Shown piece by piece: positions 37,462 through 47,506 of a DNA stretch of 64,000 nt. The notes beneath the pieces are model-generated. The model had not been told where the DNA came from, made no database searches, and was given only the letters and a program-made list of their open reading frames with translations. Where the stretch lies: NCBI RefSeq assembly GCF_031202265.1, contig NZ_CP100604.1, positions 5,190,501 to 5,254,500 of the forward strand. Reading direction: 5' to 3'. Source of the DNA: Bradyrhizobium sp. Ash2021. GTDB lineage: Bacteria; Pseudomonadota; Alphaproteobacteria; Rhizobiales; Xanthobacteraceae. The stretch's first letter is position 1. The number at the start of each line of letters is the position of its first letter. The position numbers and the translations under genes were made by a program.

Positions 37462-39657
37462 ATGAACCAGTGCTTGCGTTCGCTGTCCTGTTTCCTCACC
37501 GTTGCCGCGCTCACCGTGTTCTCGACGGATGCGACCGCACGGCCCAGCCATAAGCAACAACACGCCAGAAAGACGCACGAAGCGAAGGAGGCTCGCCCCC
37601 ATCGCCACGCGGCGCTTGGAAAGCGCCGGCACGCACGGCATGCCGACGCAGAACGCAAGTCAAAGCAATCCAGGGATGAGCCCGCTCGCAAGGAGGCCGC
37701 CCCTCCGCTCTCGGGCGATCTTGCGCTGGTGAAGGAAGCCATCGATCTCGCGCGCAAGGCCAAGACCGACGAGGCGACCGCCACCAAAAACAGGATCGCG
37801 GACCCGGCGGGGCAGAAACTGGTCGAGTGGTTCATCCTGCGTCACCCCGAGACGACGGCGAATTTCAACCGCTATGCGGCGTTCATCGCCGGCAATCCGG
37901 ACTGGCCGAGTGCGGGGTTGCTGCGCCGGCGGGCGGAGGCGCGGCTGTGGCAGGAGCGCAGCGATGCGGCCACGGTTCGCGGGTTTGCGGGCAATGGGCC
38001 CGCCAGCGCCAAGGGCAAATTCGCGCTGGCGCGGGTGCTATCAGCGGAAGGCGATCGCGACGGTGCGGGCCGGCTGGTTCGCGACGCCTGGCGGTCGGAG
38101 GAATTGTCGGAGCGTCTCGAAGCCGAGGCCTACGAGACCTTTCACGACCTGCTCACCCGCGACGACCACCGGGCGCGCATGGATATGCGCATCGGCGCCA
38201 GGGATCTCGCGGGCGCCAGACGCGCCGCGCAACACCTTGGCAGCGACGAGCTTGCGATCGTAAAAGCCTGTGCCGCGGTCAAGGGGAAATCGGACAAGGC
38301 GCTGAGCGCGCTCGACGATGTCGCGACCGAGGCGCGAGCCGATCTCGGCTACACGCTGTGCCGCATCCAATGGATGCTCGCCCAGAACAGGATTGACGAC
38401 GCGGCGCAGCTGATGCTGGCGGCGGCGCCGGAGACCATGGCGCAGCAGGAGACCGATCAATGGTGGCGCGAGCGGCGCTCGCTCGCCCGCAAGCTGCTCG
38501 ATCAGGGCAAGTTCCAGACCGCCTACGACGTGATCCGTCCCGCAGCGGCGCCGGCCAACGAATACTACCGGGCCGACTACCATTTCATGTGCGGCTGGAT
38601 CGCGTTGCGCTACCTCGACGATCCCGTCACCGCGGCGGCGCATTTCGCACAAATCGACGGCGGCCAGTCCAATCCCATCGTGCTGGCGCGGGCGAATTAC
38701 TGGCGCGGGCGCGCCGCCGAAGCCCTCGGCGAAAAAGCTGCGATGCGCGAAAGCTATCGGGCGGCCGCGCGCTACCCGACCGCCTATTACGGACAGCTCG
38801 CGCGCGCCAAGCTCGGCATCGAGCAGATTGAACTGCGCGCGCCCTCGCCTGTTCTCGCATCGGACGGCGCTGTGGCTACCGACGAACGCGTGCGCGCCGC
38901 CGATATGCTCTACGAGATCGGCGAGCGCGACGTGGTGCTGTATTTCGTCGCCGACCTCGCCGAACAAAGCCCTGACGTCGCCGTGCTCGAAGCGCTCGGC
39001 GAGCTCACCGGCCGCCGCAACGATGCAATCGCGATGCTGCAGGTCGGAAAGTCCGCGCTCGGCCGCGGGCTGGCGCTCGACCATTACGCGTTCCCGACCA
39101 TCGGGATTCCCAGGCACAGCCCGGTCGGTCCCGCCATCGAGCGCAGCATCATCTATTCGGTGGCGCGCACCGAGAGCGCATTCGACCAGCGCGACAAGTC
39201 GTCGGCCAATGCGGTCGGCCTGATGCAGGTGACGCCGGAAGCCGGACGCGACACCGCCAAACGCTTCGGCGTCAGCTATGACTGGGACCGGATGGTTTCC
39301 GATCCCGTCTACAATACGCAGATGGGCGCCGCCGAACTCTCTGCGCTGCTGAGCGAATACAAGGGCTGCCACATCATGACCTTCGCCGGCTACAATGCCG
39401 GCCGCGGCCGCGTCCGCGACTGGATCAAGGCCTACGGCGACCCCCGCGATCCCAAGGTGGATCCGGTCGACTGGGTCGAGCGCATTCCGCTCTCCGAGAC
39501 GCGAAACTATGTCCAGCGGGTGATGGAGAATCTGCTGGTCTATCGCGTCCGCTTTGAGGGCGAAGCCGCGGTGGCGTCGAAGACCGACCAGCCCGTGGTC
39601 ACGCAGGAGGTCAACGCGGCACCGCTGCCGCCGGCCGCGACGTCTGCCGGCCAGTGA
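37462..39657 (+). CDS. soluble lytic murein transglycosylase
   Basis: A 731-residue periplasmic enzyme from ATG 37462 with AGGAGG eight bases upstream. A signal peptide (LSCFLTVAALTVFSTDATA) is followed by a basic low-complexity stretch, a long alpha-superhelical U-domain of TPR-like repeats (residues about 80-550), and a C-terminal Slt70-type SLT domain: catalytic Glu in SVARTESAFDQRD, then ANAVGLMQVTPEAG and TFAGYNAGRGRVRDWI. It cleaves peptidoglycan glycan strands with anhydro-muramyl ends. It is a single-gene unit; a FixK-type box lies beyond its 3' end. Confidence 0.93.
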   Translation: MNQCLRSLSCFLTVAALTVFSTDATARPSHKQQHARKTHEAKEARPHRHAALGKRRHARHADAERKSKQSRDEPARKEAAPPLSGDLALVKEAIDLARKAKTDEATATKNRIADPAGQKLVEWFILRHPETTANFNRYAAFIAGNPDWPSAGLLRRRAEARLWQERSDAATVRGFAGNGPASAKGKFALARVLSAEGDRDGAGRLVRDAWRSEELSERLEAEAYETFHDLLTRDDHRARMDMRIGARDLAGARRAAQHLGSDELAIVKACAAVKGKSDKALSALDDVATEARADLGYTLCRIQWMLAQNRIDDAAQLMLAAAPETMAQQETDQWWRERRSLARKLLDQGKFQTAYDVIRPAAAPANEYYRADYHFMCGWIALRYLDDPVTAAAHFAQIDGGQSNPIVLARANYWRGRAAEALGEKAAMRESYRAAARYPTAYYGQLARAKLGIEQIELRAPSPVLASDGAVATDERVRAADMLYEIGERDVVLYFVADLAEQSPDVAVLEALGELTGRRNDAIAMLQVGKSALGRGLALDHYAFPTIGIPRHSPVGPAIERSIIYSVARTESAFDQRDKSSANAVGLMQVTPEAGRDTAKRFGVSYDWDRMVSDPVYNTQMGAAELSALLSEYKGCHIMTFAGYNAGRGRVRDWIKAYGDPRDPKVDPVDWVERIPLSETRNYVQRVMENLLVYRVRFEGEAAVASKTDQPVVTQEVNAAPLPPAATSAGQ

Positions 39658-39751
39658 AGTTGCGCGAGGTCCGTGAGGTGGCATACGCAGACTGATTGGC
39701 TCGGCCCGAATTCGTCGCCGCTTTCGCGGCGCGAATGAAATCCCGTCCGGG

Positions 39752-39765
39752 TTGACCTGCATCAA
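39752..39765. promoter_or_regulatory. FixK/FNR-type box upstream of the adenylate cyclase gene
   Basis: TTGACCTGCATCAA fits the TTGAY-N4-RTCAA consensus of FixK2/FNR-type sites in rhizobia (inner TTGA-N6-TCAA exact). It is centred about 115 bases upstream of the cyclase ATG at 39874, in a 216-base intergenic space. A leader of about 70 bases would put the site near -41. Confidence 0.55.
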
Positions 39766-39873
39766 GTCGGTTGACCGTTCCTGCCGGATGATGTCATCTG
39801 ATGACCTTTCTAGCGGAGCAGAGACATTTCAAACACTCTCACGCTTCAGAAACTAAAGACATTCTCCGGATCG

Positions 39874-41607
39874 ATGATTAAGCGGTCGATCAGAAGGCGG
39901 ATTGTCGCCATCGCGGTCGGATTGATCGTCCTCATGGTGGCGACATCCGTCCTCTCGATGGTGATGGTTGGCCGGGTCGGCCACCTGCTCGATGAGCTGA
40001 CGGCAAGGTATATTCCGGCCAACGCGCATCTGACGCGGATCAATATCCTGTCGCTCGAACAGGCTCTGGCGCTCCGCCGTATGGTGATCGCGAAGATGCA
40101 GGAGCCGCCCGACGAGATGGGCTACAAGCTTCGCAAGCAGCTGTACGAAGAGAAGGGCGCCGAAGTCGACAGCGAGGCGCAGGCCGCGCGCAAGCTGATC
40201 AATGCGATCATCGACGACACGAGTACGCCCTCGGACAACGCCGCACTGGCGCGCGTCGAGAGCCGGATCGACAGTCTGGTGAGCGAGACCCGCCGCCATC
40301 TAAATCAGGCGTCGGGGCAGCTCCTTTCAGAACTTGATGCGCGAGATTTCGCAGCAGTAAGACGCAGCCTCGCTGGCACCGACGCACTCCGCGACGAATT
40401 CAACGAGAAAATCGACGCCATTCGCACCGAGATGGTGAAGGTGGGCTATGGGGCAACCGTAACGATCCGGTCGGAGCAGACCCAGGCAGTCCTGACCTCG
40501 GGCATCGTGACGCTGCTCGCGGCGATTGTCGGACTGATCTTCGCCAACCTCGTCAGCGGTGGCATCATTCGCTCCGTCCGGCAATTGCTCGAGGGTACGC
40601 GGGCGGTCGAGGCCGGCCAGCTCGACCAATCGATCGCTGTAACGACGGGTGACGAAATCGGGCAACTGGCCGCCGCGTTCAACCGGATGGTCGTGCAACT
40701 GCGCGACAACCAGCGCGTCAGGGAAACTTTTGGAAAATATATCGATCCGCGCGTCGTCGAAGGGTTGATCGAGCGCCCGAACCTGACAGCGGCCGAAGGC
40801 CAGCGCCGGGTGATGACTGTGCTGTTCTGCGACCTGAAAGGATTCACCAGCCTGAGCGAGGGCATGACGCCGCAAGGCCTGGTCAAGGTCATGAACCGCT
40901 ACCTTTCAACCATGTCCGAACCGATCCGGACCAACCGGGGGATCATCGACAAGTATATCGGCGACGGCATCATGGCCTATTGGGGGCCTCCGTTCGTCGA
41001 CGAGGCAGATCATGCCCGCTTTGCATGTCTCGCCGCCCTGGAAATGATCGAACGTATAGCGGCATTGCGTAAGGACATCCCCGAACTGCTTGGCGTGCGG
41101 GGCACTCCCATGGAGACGTGCGATCTGAGAATCGGCGTTGCCACGGGGGAAGCGCTGGTCGGCAGTATCGGCTCCGACGTCATGATGAGCTATACCGTGA
41201 TGGGCGACGTGGTGAACCTCGCCTCACGCCTGGAGGGCGCCAACAAGGAGTATGGCACCCGCAATCTTGTTTGCGAGCGCACGGTCGCCGCGGCCGGTGA
41301 CACCGTCGAAGTTCGAGAGATCGATCGGGTCGTGGTAGCAGGTCACACCCATTCGGAAGTCATTTTTGAGATCCTTGGACGCAAGGGCGAGCTTACGCCG
41401 CAACAGCTGACGTCACGGGACAGGTATATGGAAGCCCTCGCCGCCTATCGCGAACAGCGATGGGATGATGCGCTTCGCGCGCTTGACGCGGCCCTCGAGG
41501 CCGGCCCCGGCGACGGAGCGTCGATCGCTCTGCTCAAGCGCGTCGGGAACCTCAAAGCAAACCCGCCGCCCCAAAACTGGGACGGGTCGTGGCATATCGA
41601 AAAATAG
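39874..41607 (+). CDS. membrane-bound class III adenylate/guanylate cyclase with HAMP domain
   Basis: A 577-residue protein. The N-terminal helix (residues about 8-32), a helical extracytoplasmic sensor region, a second helix near 208-228, and a HAMP linker (IRSVRQLLEGTRAVEAGQLD) precede the cyclase catalytic domain (about 310-490). That domain shows VMTVLFCDLKGFTSLSEGM (first metal Asp), KYIGDGIMAYWGPP (second metal Asp) and VMGDVVNLASRLEGANK (Asn/Arg transition-state residues). It is therefore probably active, making cAMP. The last 90 residues (RDRYMEALAAYREQRWDDAL) look like a TPR. The extracytoplasmic signal is unknown. A FixK-type box upstream suggests oxygen-related control. Confidence 0.92.
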   Translation: MIKRSIRRRIVAIAVGLIVLMVATSVLSMVMVGRVGHLLDELTARYIPANAHLTRINILSLEQALALRRMVIAKMQEPPDEMGYKLRKQLYEEKGAEVDSEAQAARKLINAIIDDTSTPSDNAALARVESRIDSLVSETRRHLNQASGQLLSELDARDFAAVRRSLAGTDALRDEFNEKIDAIRTEMVKVGYGATVTIRSEQTQAVLTSGIVTLLAAIVGLIFANLVSGGIIRSVRQLLEGTRAVEAGQLDQSIAVTTGDEIGQLAAAFNRMVVQLRDNQRVRETFGKYIDPRVVEGLIERPNLTAAEGQRRVMTVLFCDLKGFTSLSEGMTPQGLVKVMNRYLSTMSEPIRTNRGIIDKYIGDGIMAYWGPPFVDEADHARFACLAALEMIERIAALRKDIPELLGVRGTPMETCDLRIGVATGEALVGSIGSDVMMSYTVMGDVVNLASRLEGANKEYGTRNLVCERTVAAAGDTVEVREIDRVVVAGHTHSEVIFEILGRKGELTPQQLTSRDRYMEALAAYREQRWDDALRALDAALEAGPGDGASIALLKRVGNLKANPPPQNWDGSWHIEK

Positions 41608-41645
41608 TCGCCGATGCCGCTCTGAGCGCTCATCAGTCCACGCCC

Positions 41646-41767
41646 TCAATCCGCGTTGACGTTGGCGGCCTTGATCATCGGCCACCATTTGGCGATTTCG
41701 GCCTTCTGCCAATCAATCGCCCAACGCCTGCGGCTAGAGCTGATCGAGGGGCGCCATCTGCAAGCCC
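41646..41767 (-). pseudogene. 3' remnant of a TctC-type binding-protein gene
   Basis: On the minus strand this stretch matches the 3' end of the intact tctC-type gene at 43223 onward: GLQMAPLDQL (intact: GLQMTPLDQL), then after an in-frame TAG and a small indel WQKAEIAKWWPMIKAANV (intact: WQKAEIAKWWPVIKAANV), ending at TGA 41646-41648. Its first ten codons coincide with the last ten of the P450 reading frame, so the P450 now ends in borrowed sequence. It is a relic of a second tctC copy that was deleted. Confidence 0.8.
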
Positions 41768-42993
41768 ACGTCTCGATCCGGCTGCGTCCGGCCGGCCACC
41801 ACAGGCAGGCGATCGATGGCTTTCAGACCGGGCCGCTTGCGCCAGGTGATCTCGGACGGATCGACCGCGAGCGTCAATTGCGGCCAGCGCTGGAACAGCG
41901 ACTTCAGCGCGCACCGGCCTTCGATCCGCGCGAGCTGGTGGCCAAGGCAAAAATGGATTCCGGTGCCGAAGGCGATATGCCGGTTCGGCCTGCGCCGCAG
42001 GTCGAGCCGCTCCGGATGGGGATTTGCCTGCGGGTCCATATTGGCCGCCGCCAGCATGGCCATGACCTTCTCGCCCTTTTTCACCCTGACGCCGCCGAGG
42101 TCGACATCCCGGCGCACGCAGCGCGGTTTGGTGAATTGCACCGGCGTGATGAAGCGCAGAAATTCCTCCACCGCCAGATCGACGCGGCTCCAGTCCTGCT
42201 TGAGCCAGTCGCGCAGATCGGGATTCTTCAACAGCTCATACACCGACCCGCTGATGAGGTGGGTGGTGGTTTCATGTCCGGCAAACAGCAACAGGAACAC
42301 CATCGACACGATCTCGTCGCGGCTGATTTGTCCGCCGTCCTTCGCGACGCGCACGATCTCGGCGATCAGCCCTTCGCCGCCATGCTGCCGAACGGTTTCG
42401 AGATGCCGCTCGATATAGCGCTTCATCGCAAAAGCGTTCGGCACCATGGCGAGAAAGCCGAGCGCGCCGGTAAAGCGGGTGAAGCCGCCCGCCCAGGCGG
42501 CGAATTTCGAACGGTCGGCCTGTGGCAGCCCGAGCAGTTCGCAAATCACCGACAGCGGCAGCTTGCGTGCATAGCGCTCGACGAGGTCGGCCGGGCTGCC
42601 TTCGGCAAACAGGTTATTGGCGAGTCGGTCGCCGATGACCCGAATATGCGGCTCCATATCGAGCACAGCGCGGCGGCGGAACGCCTCGTCGACGATATCG
42701 CGCAGCCGCTTGTGATCCGGCTCGTCCATCGACAGCATGCTGTTGGAAAGCGTGCGCACGATGCGCGGCATCCACCATTGCAGTCCGGCAACGGTGCCGT
42801 CCTCCTCGCGAATGGTGAAAATCGTGGTGTCCTTCAGCACCCGATCGGCCAGCGCCTCCGTCGTCGTCGCCCACACCGTGCCGAGGATCGGGAAGCGCAC
42901 CTGCACGACCGGCCCCTGCGCGCGAAGTTTTTCGATCGCCGCGGCCGGATTGCGATAATAGTCCGGACTGCTGAAATCTGCCTGGAACGTCAT
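41734..42993 (-). CDS. cytochrome P450
   Basis: A 419-residue haem-thiolate monooxygenase from ATG 42993 (MTFQADFSSPDYYRNPAAAI). Motifs are present: I-helix FAGHETTTHLISG (oxygen activation), the K-helix ExxR as VEEFLRFITPVQ, and the haem loop FGTGIHFCLGHQLARIEGR with the Cys ligand. There is no membrane anchor, typical of bacterial soluble P450s that need a ferredoxin partner; none is adjacent. The last ten residues (GLQMAPLDQL) derive from a tctC relic, so the native C-terminus has been replaced beyond RLPVVAGRTQPDRD. Those residues lie past the haem domain and activity may be retained. Substrate unknown. Confidence 0.92.
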   Translation of the reverse strand: MTFQADFSSPDYYRNPAAAIEKLRAQGPVVQVRFPILGTVWATTTEALADRVLKDTTIFTIREEDGTVAGLQWWMPRIVRTLSNSMLSMDEPDHKRLRDIVDEAFRRRAVLDMEPHIRVIGDRLANNLFAEGSPADLVERYARKLPLSVICELLGLPQADRSKFAAWAGGFTRFTGALGFLAMVPNAFAMKRYIERHLETVRQHGGEGLIAEIVRVAKDGGQISRDEIVSMVFLLLFAGHETTTHLISGSVYELLKNPDLRDWLKQDWSRVDLAVEEFLRFITPVQFTKPRCVRRDVDLGGVRVKKGEKVMAMLAAANMDPQANPHPERLDLRRRPNRHIAFGTGIHFCLGHQLARIEGRCALKSLFQRWPQLTLAVDPSEITWRKRPGLKAIDRLPVVAGRTQPDRDVGLQMAPLDQL

Positions 42994-43070
42994 GGCCGAT
43001 ACCCGCGTTGCACGCGGCCGCGCGTCGTTCCCACGCCGCCGCAGATGAATGCACGCCGCCGTTCGGCACT

Positions 43071-43109
43071 CCCAAGACGATTGCCCAAGACGATCGCCCA
43101 AGACGATTG
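43071..43109. repeat. three tandem copies of a 13-bp unit
   Basis: CCCAAGACGATTG, CCCAAGACGATCG and CCCAAGACGATTG lie head to tail upstream of the P450 start, about 80 bases from its ATG. It could be slippage, or an array of binding sites; there is no further support. Confidence 0.7.
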
Positions 43110-43222
43110 CCGATCACGACGGCACCGCAAAGATGGGAGGTTCGTTGTGGTAATTCCAGATCAGGCCCGCGGCGCGCCTATGGGTTCCATAAGGCCTGGT
43201 CAGCGTCGGCGGACAGCGCCGC

Positions 43223-44194
43223 TTACTCCACCTTGACGTTGGCGGCCTTGATCACCGGCCACCACTTTGCAATCTCGGCCTTCTGCCAATTGCCCAGCGC
43301 CTCCGGCGACAGCTGATCGAGCGGCGTCATCTGCAAGCCCAAATTTTCGAGCTGCTTGCGCACCGCCGGGTCGCTCAGCGCCTCGACCGCCGCCGCATTG
43401 AGTTTTGCCACGATCTCTTTCGGCGTGCCCTTCGGCACCCACAGCCCCGACCACAGCGTCATGTGGAAACCCGGCAAGCCTGCCTCGTCCACGGTCGGAA
43501 TGTCCGCGGCCTGCTCTGCTCGCCTGGAGTCGGTGACAGCGTAACCGCGGATGGTACCGGCGTGCACCTGGTTGATGGAGTTGGACAGCTGATCGACAAT
43601 GATATCGATCTGGCCGGCGACGAGGTCGTTCAGCGCCGGACCCGTGCCGCGATACGGCACATATTGCAGCTTGATGCCGGTTACGTTCTCAAAATACAGC
43701 CCGGCGATATGACTGCCCGAACCCGCGCCGGCCGTGCCGGCGGCCGCCGGAACCGGACGCGACTTCAGCCATGCCAAAAGCTCCTTCAGCGATTTCGCAG
43801 GCACCGCATTCTTGCTGACGATGATCATGGGATTGCTCGGCAACAGCACCACCGGCTCCAGATCGGCCACGAGGTCGTAGCCGAGCTTGTAGATCGCGCC
43901 ATTGGCGACGTTGGTGCCGAGATGGCCGAAACCGATGGTGTAACCGTCGGGGGCCGAACGCACGGTGCGGCCGACGCCGAGCGAGCCGCCCGCCCCGGTC
44001 ACGTTCTCGATCAGGATCGTCTCGCCGAGCTTGAGCTTCATGCGTTCGGCCAGGATCCGCATCATGGCATCGGATGGACCACCCGCCGAGAACGGCACGA
44101 TGACGGTGATCGGATGCGACGGATAATTCTCCGCGGCCGCGGCGCCGCCCAACGCCAACATCGCGACCAGTGTGGCCCAAATCGCCCTTCGCAT
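43223..44194 (-). CDS. tripartite tricarboxylate transporter substrate-binding protein (TctC/Bug family)
   Basis: A 323-residue periplasmic binding protein with a signal peptide (RRAIWATLVAMLALGGAAAA). Bug-family signatures are present: YPSHPITVIVPFSAGGPSDA near the mature N-terminus, GAGGSLGVGRTVRSAPDGYT, and the hinge motif GTAGAGSGSHIAGLYF. It captures an unknown carboxylate for uptake; the membrane partners TctA and TctB are not adjacent, as is usual for orphan Bug proteins. A relic of a paralogous 3' end lies at 41646-41767 beyond the P450 gene. Confidence 0.92.
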   Translation of the reverse strand: MRRAIWATLVAMLALGGAAAAENYPSHPITVIVPFSAGGPSDAMMRILAERMKLKLGETILIENVTGAGGSLGVGRTVRSAPDGYTIGFGHLGTNVANGAIYKLGYDLVADLEPVVLLPSNPMIIVSKNAVPAKSLKELLAWLKSRPVPAAAGTAGAGSGSHIAGLYFENVTGIKLQYVPYRGTGPALNDLVAGQIDIIVDQLSNSINQVHAGTIRGYAVTDSRRAEQAADIPTVDEAGLPGFHMTLWSGLWVPKGTPKEIVAKLNAAAVEALSDPAVRKQLENLGLQMTPLDQLSPEALGNWQKAEIAKWWPVIKAANVKVE

Positions 44195-44219
44195 CGTATC
44201 CTCCCAAAACGCTCACTAT

Positions 44220-44303
44220 CGTCATTGCGAGGAGCACTTGCGACGAAGCAATCCATACTTCCTATGCCGCACTATGGATTGCTTCGCTTCGCTCGCAATG
44301 ACG
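44220..44303. repeat. palindromic intergenic repeat, copy A
   Basis: CGTCATTGCGAGGAGCAC opens the element and GCTTCGCTCGCAATGACG closes it as the inverted arm, with GAAGCAATCCAT and ATGGATTGCTTC forming an inner pair. This repeat type recurs at 45606-45690 and is, from memory, one of the most frequent dispersed repeats in Bradyrhizobium. It lies between the tctC-type gene and the threonine-synthase-like gene. Confidence 0.85.
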
Positions 44304-44326
44304 GGTTAGAGCGCCGCAATGCCGCC

Positions 44327-45568
<1,242 letters not shown>

Positions 45569-45605
45569 GGATGGTTTTCTTTCTTGTCCCAGCGTTCTTG
45601 TTATC

Positions 45606-45690
45606 CGTCATTGCGAGGAGCGTCAGCGACGAAGCAATCCATAGCGCCACGAGTGGATAGGTGGATTGCTTCGCTTCGCTCGCAATGACG
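45606..45690. repeat. palindromic intergenic repeat, copy B
   Basis: Same family as the repeat at 44220-44303, with arms beginning CGTCATTGCGAGGAGCGT and ending TTCGCTCGCAATGACG. It ends seven bases before the lpdA stop codon and lies upstream of the threonine-synthase-like gene. Confidence 0.85.
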
Positions 45691-45696
45691 GTGGCC

Positions 45697-47118
45697 CTAA
45701 ATATTCAACACCCGCCCATAGGCGTCCAGCACCGCTTCCTTCATCATCTCCGACAGCGTCGGATGCGGGAAGATGGTGTGCATCAGCTCTTCTTCCGTGG
45801 TCTCCAGATTCATCGCGACCACATAGCCCTGGATCAATTCCGTCACCTCGGCGCCGATCATGTGCGCGCCGAGCAACTGGCCGGTCTTCTTGTCGAAGAT
45901 GACCTTGACCAGGCCCTGATCCTCGCCGAGCGCGATCGCCTTGCCGTTGCCGACGAACGGGAAGCGGCCGACCCGGATTTCGCGGCCGCCTTCCTTGGCG
46001 CTGGCTTCGGTGAGACCGACCGAGGCGATCTGCGGGTTGCAATAGGTGCAGCCGGGAATGAGGTCCTTGTCGGTGGCATGCGGATGCAGGCCCTTGATGG
46101 CTTCGACGCAGACCACGCCTTCATGCTCGGCCTTGTGCGCCAGCATCGGGGGACCGGCGACGTCGCCGATGGCGTAGATGCCGGGAACATTGGTCTTGCC
46201 AAAACCGTCGATCACGACGCAGCCGCGGTCGGTCTTGACGCCGAGTTTTTCCAGCCCGAGATTTTCGATATTGCCGACGACGCCGACCGCCGAAATCACC
46301 CGCTCGAACTCGACCGTTTGCGGCTTGCCCTTGCCGTCGTCGATGGTCGCGACCACGCTGTCGGTCTTCTTCTCGAGTTTTGTGACTTTGGTGCCGGAGA
46401 GAATCTTGATGCCCTGCTTCTCGAAACGCTTGCGCGCGAGGCCGGCGATCTCGGCGTCCTCGACGGGCAGGATCTGCGGCAGCACCTCGACCACGGTCAC
46501 GTCGGAGCCCATGGTGTGGAAGAACGACGCGAATTCGACGCCGATCGCACCGGAGCCGACCACCAGCAGCGATTTCGGCATCTTCTCCGGCACCATCGCC
46601 TCGAAATAGGTCCAGACCAGTTTTTGGTCGGGCTCGAGCCCGGGCAACACGCGTGGCCGCGCGCCGGTCGCGATGATGATGTGCTTGGCCTGATAGGCGC
46701 CCTCGCCGAGCGCCCCCTTCGGCGCCTCAACGTCCGATTTCTTCACCGTGACCTTGCCGGGCGCGTCGATCGAGGCGTCGCCCCAGATGATGGAAACCTT
46801 GTTCTTCTTCATCAGGAAGCCGACGCCGTCATTGAGGCGCTTTGACACCCCGCGCGAGCGCTGCACCACGGCCTTCGGATCGTAGGAGATCTTCTCGGCC
46901 GAGAGCCCGTAATCCTTGGCGTGCTGCATGTAGTGGAAGATTTCAGCCGAGCGTAACAGCGCCTTGGTCGGGATACAGCCCCAGTTCAGGCAGATGCCGC
47001 CGAGGTAGGACTTTTCGACGATCGCGGTCTTGAAGCCGAGCTGCGCCGCCCGGATCGCGGTGACATAGCCGCCCGGACCGGCGCCGATGATGATGATGTC
47101 GAAGGATGTATCGGCCAT
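45697..47118 (-). CDS. lpdA: dihydrolipoyl dehydrogenase (E3)
   Basis: A 473-residue FAD/NAD disulfide oxidoreductase from ATG 47118 ([20 protein letters not shown]). The redox disulfide is in [16 protein letters not shown], the NAD site in [15 protein letters not shown], and the dimer-interface catalytic His in [13 protein letters not shown]. It reoxidises the lipoyl groups of the pyruvate dehydrogenase complex. It is the last gene of the pdh cluster, 13 bases after the small membrane protein gene. Confidence 0.96.
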   Translation of the reverse strand: MADTSFDIIIIGAGPGGYVTAIRAAQLGFKTAIVEKSYLGGICLNWGCIPTKALLRSAEIFHYMQHAKDYGLSAEKISYDPKAVVQRSRGVSKRLNDGVGFLMKKNKVSIIWGDASIDAPGKVTVKKSDVEAPKGALGEGAYQAKHIIIATGARPRVLPGLEPDQKLVWTYFEAMVPEKMPKSLLVVGSGAIGVEFASFFHTMGSDVTVVEVLPQILPVEDAEIAGLARKRFEKQGIKILSGTKVTKLEKKTDSVVATIDDGKGKPQTVEFERVISAVGVVGNIENLGLEKLGVKTDRGCVVIDGFGKTNVPGIYAIGDVAGPPMLAHKAEHEGVVCVEAIKGLHPHATDKDLIPGCTYCNPQIASVGLTEASAKEGGREIRVGRFPFVGNGKAIALGEDQGLVKVIFDKKTGQLLGAHMIGAEVTELIQGYVVAMNLETTEEELMHTIFPHPTLSEMMKEAVLDAYGRVLNI

Positions 47119-47131
47119 GGTGGCTCCCGGG

Positions 47132-47488
47132 TCAGATCTGTCTAGCAGGCGATATTGCGCCAAAGGTTTTGAGTATCAGGTGATGCATGAGTATAGCTGC
47201 GGCAAGCGCGCCAGCCTCCAGACTTGTGAGCCCGTCGACCCAGCGAAGGCACCAGCACGTCACAATGGCTGCGAGCAGGAGCGCCAGCAGAAGCATCGAA
47301 TGACCGCTTGCGCGAAACAAGGCGTAGTACATGGCAAGAGCCGCGATCGCCAGCCCGCCATATACCGCCAGCGTGAAGGGCAGCAAGGCAAATCCCACGT
47401 CTTGAGCCGGAAGCGTCGAAGGCATGCTCCACCAAATTGGGAGATAGAGCACCAGCAGGAAACCACAACCAGCGACCACGTGGCGCAT
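47132..47488 (-). CDS. small integral membrane protein between pdhC and lpdA
   Basis: A 118-residue hydrophobic protein with four predicted helices ([69 protein letters not shown]). It is separated from pdhC by 18 bases and from lpdA by 13, so it is in the same transcript. I know no function; a link to pyruvate dehydrogenase is suggested only by position. Confidence 0.75.
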   Translation of the reverse strand: MRHVVAGCGFLLVLYLPIWWSMPSTLPAQDVGFALLPFTLAVYGGLAIAALAMYYALFRASGHSMLLLALLLAAIVTCWCLRWVDGLTSLEAGALAAAILMHHLILKTFGAISPARQI

Positions 47489-47506
47489 TTCAAGCCGCCT
47501 TCGCCG

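Noticed and set aside
38041..39765. Open frame of 574 codons opposite the lytic transglycosylase
   Set aside because: Shadow of the SLT gene in a GC-rich region; no protein-like features.
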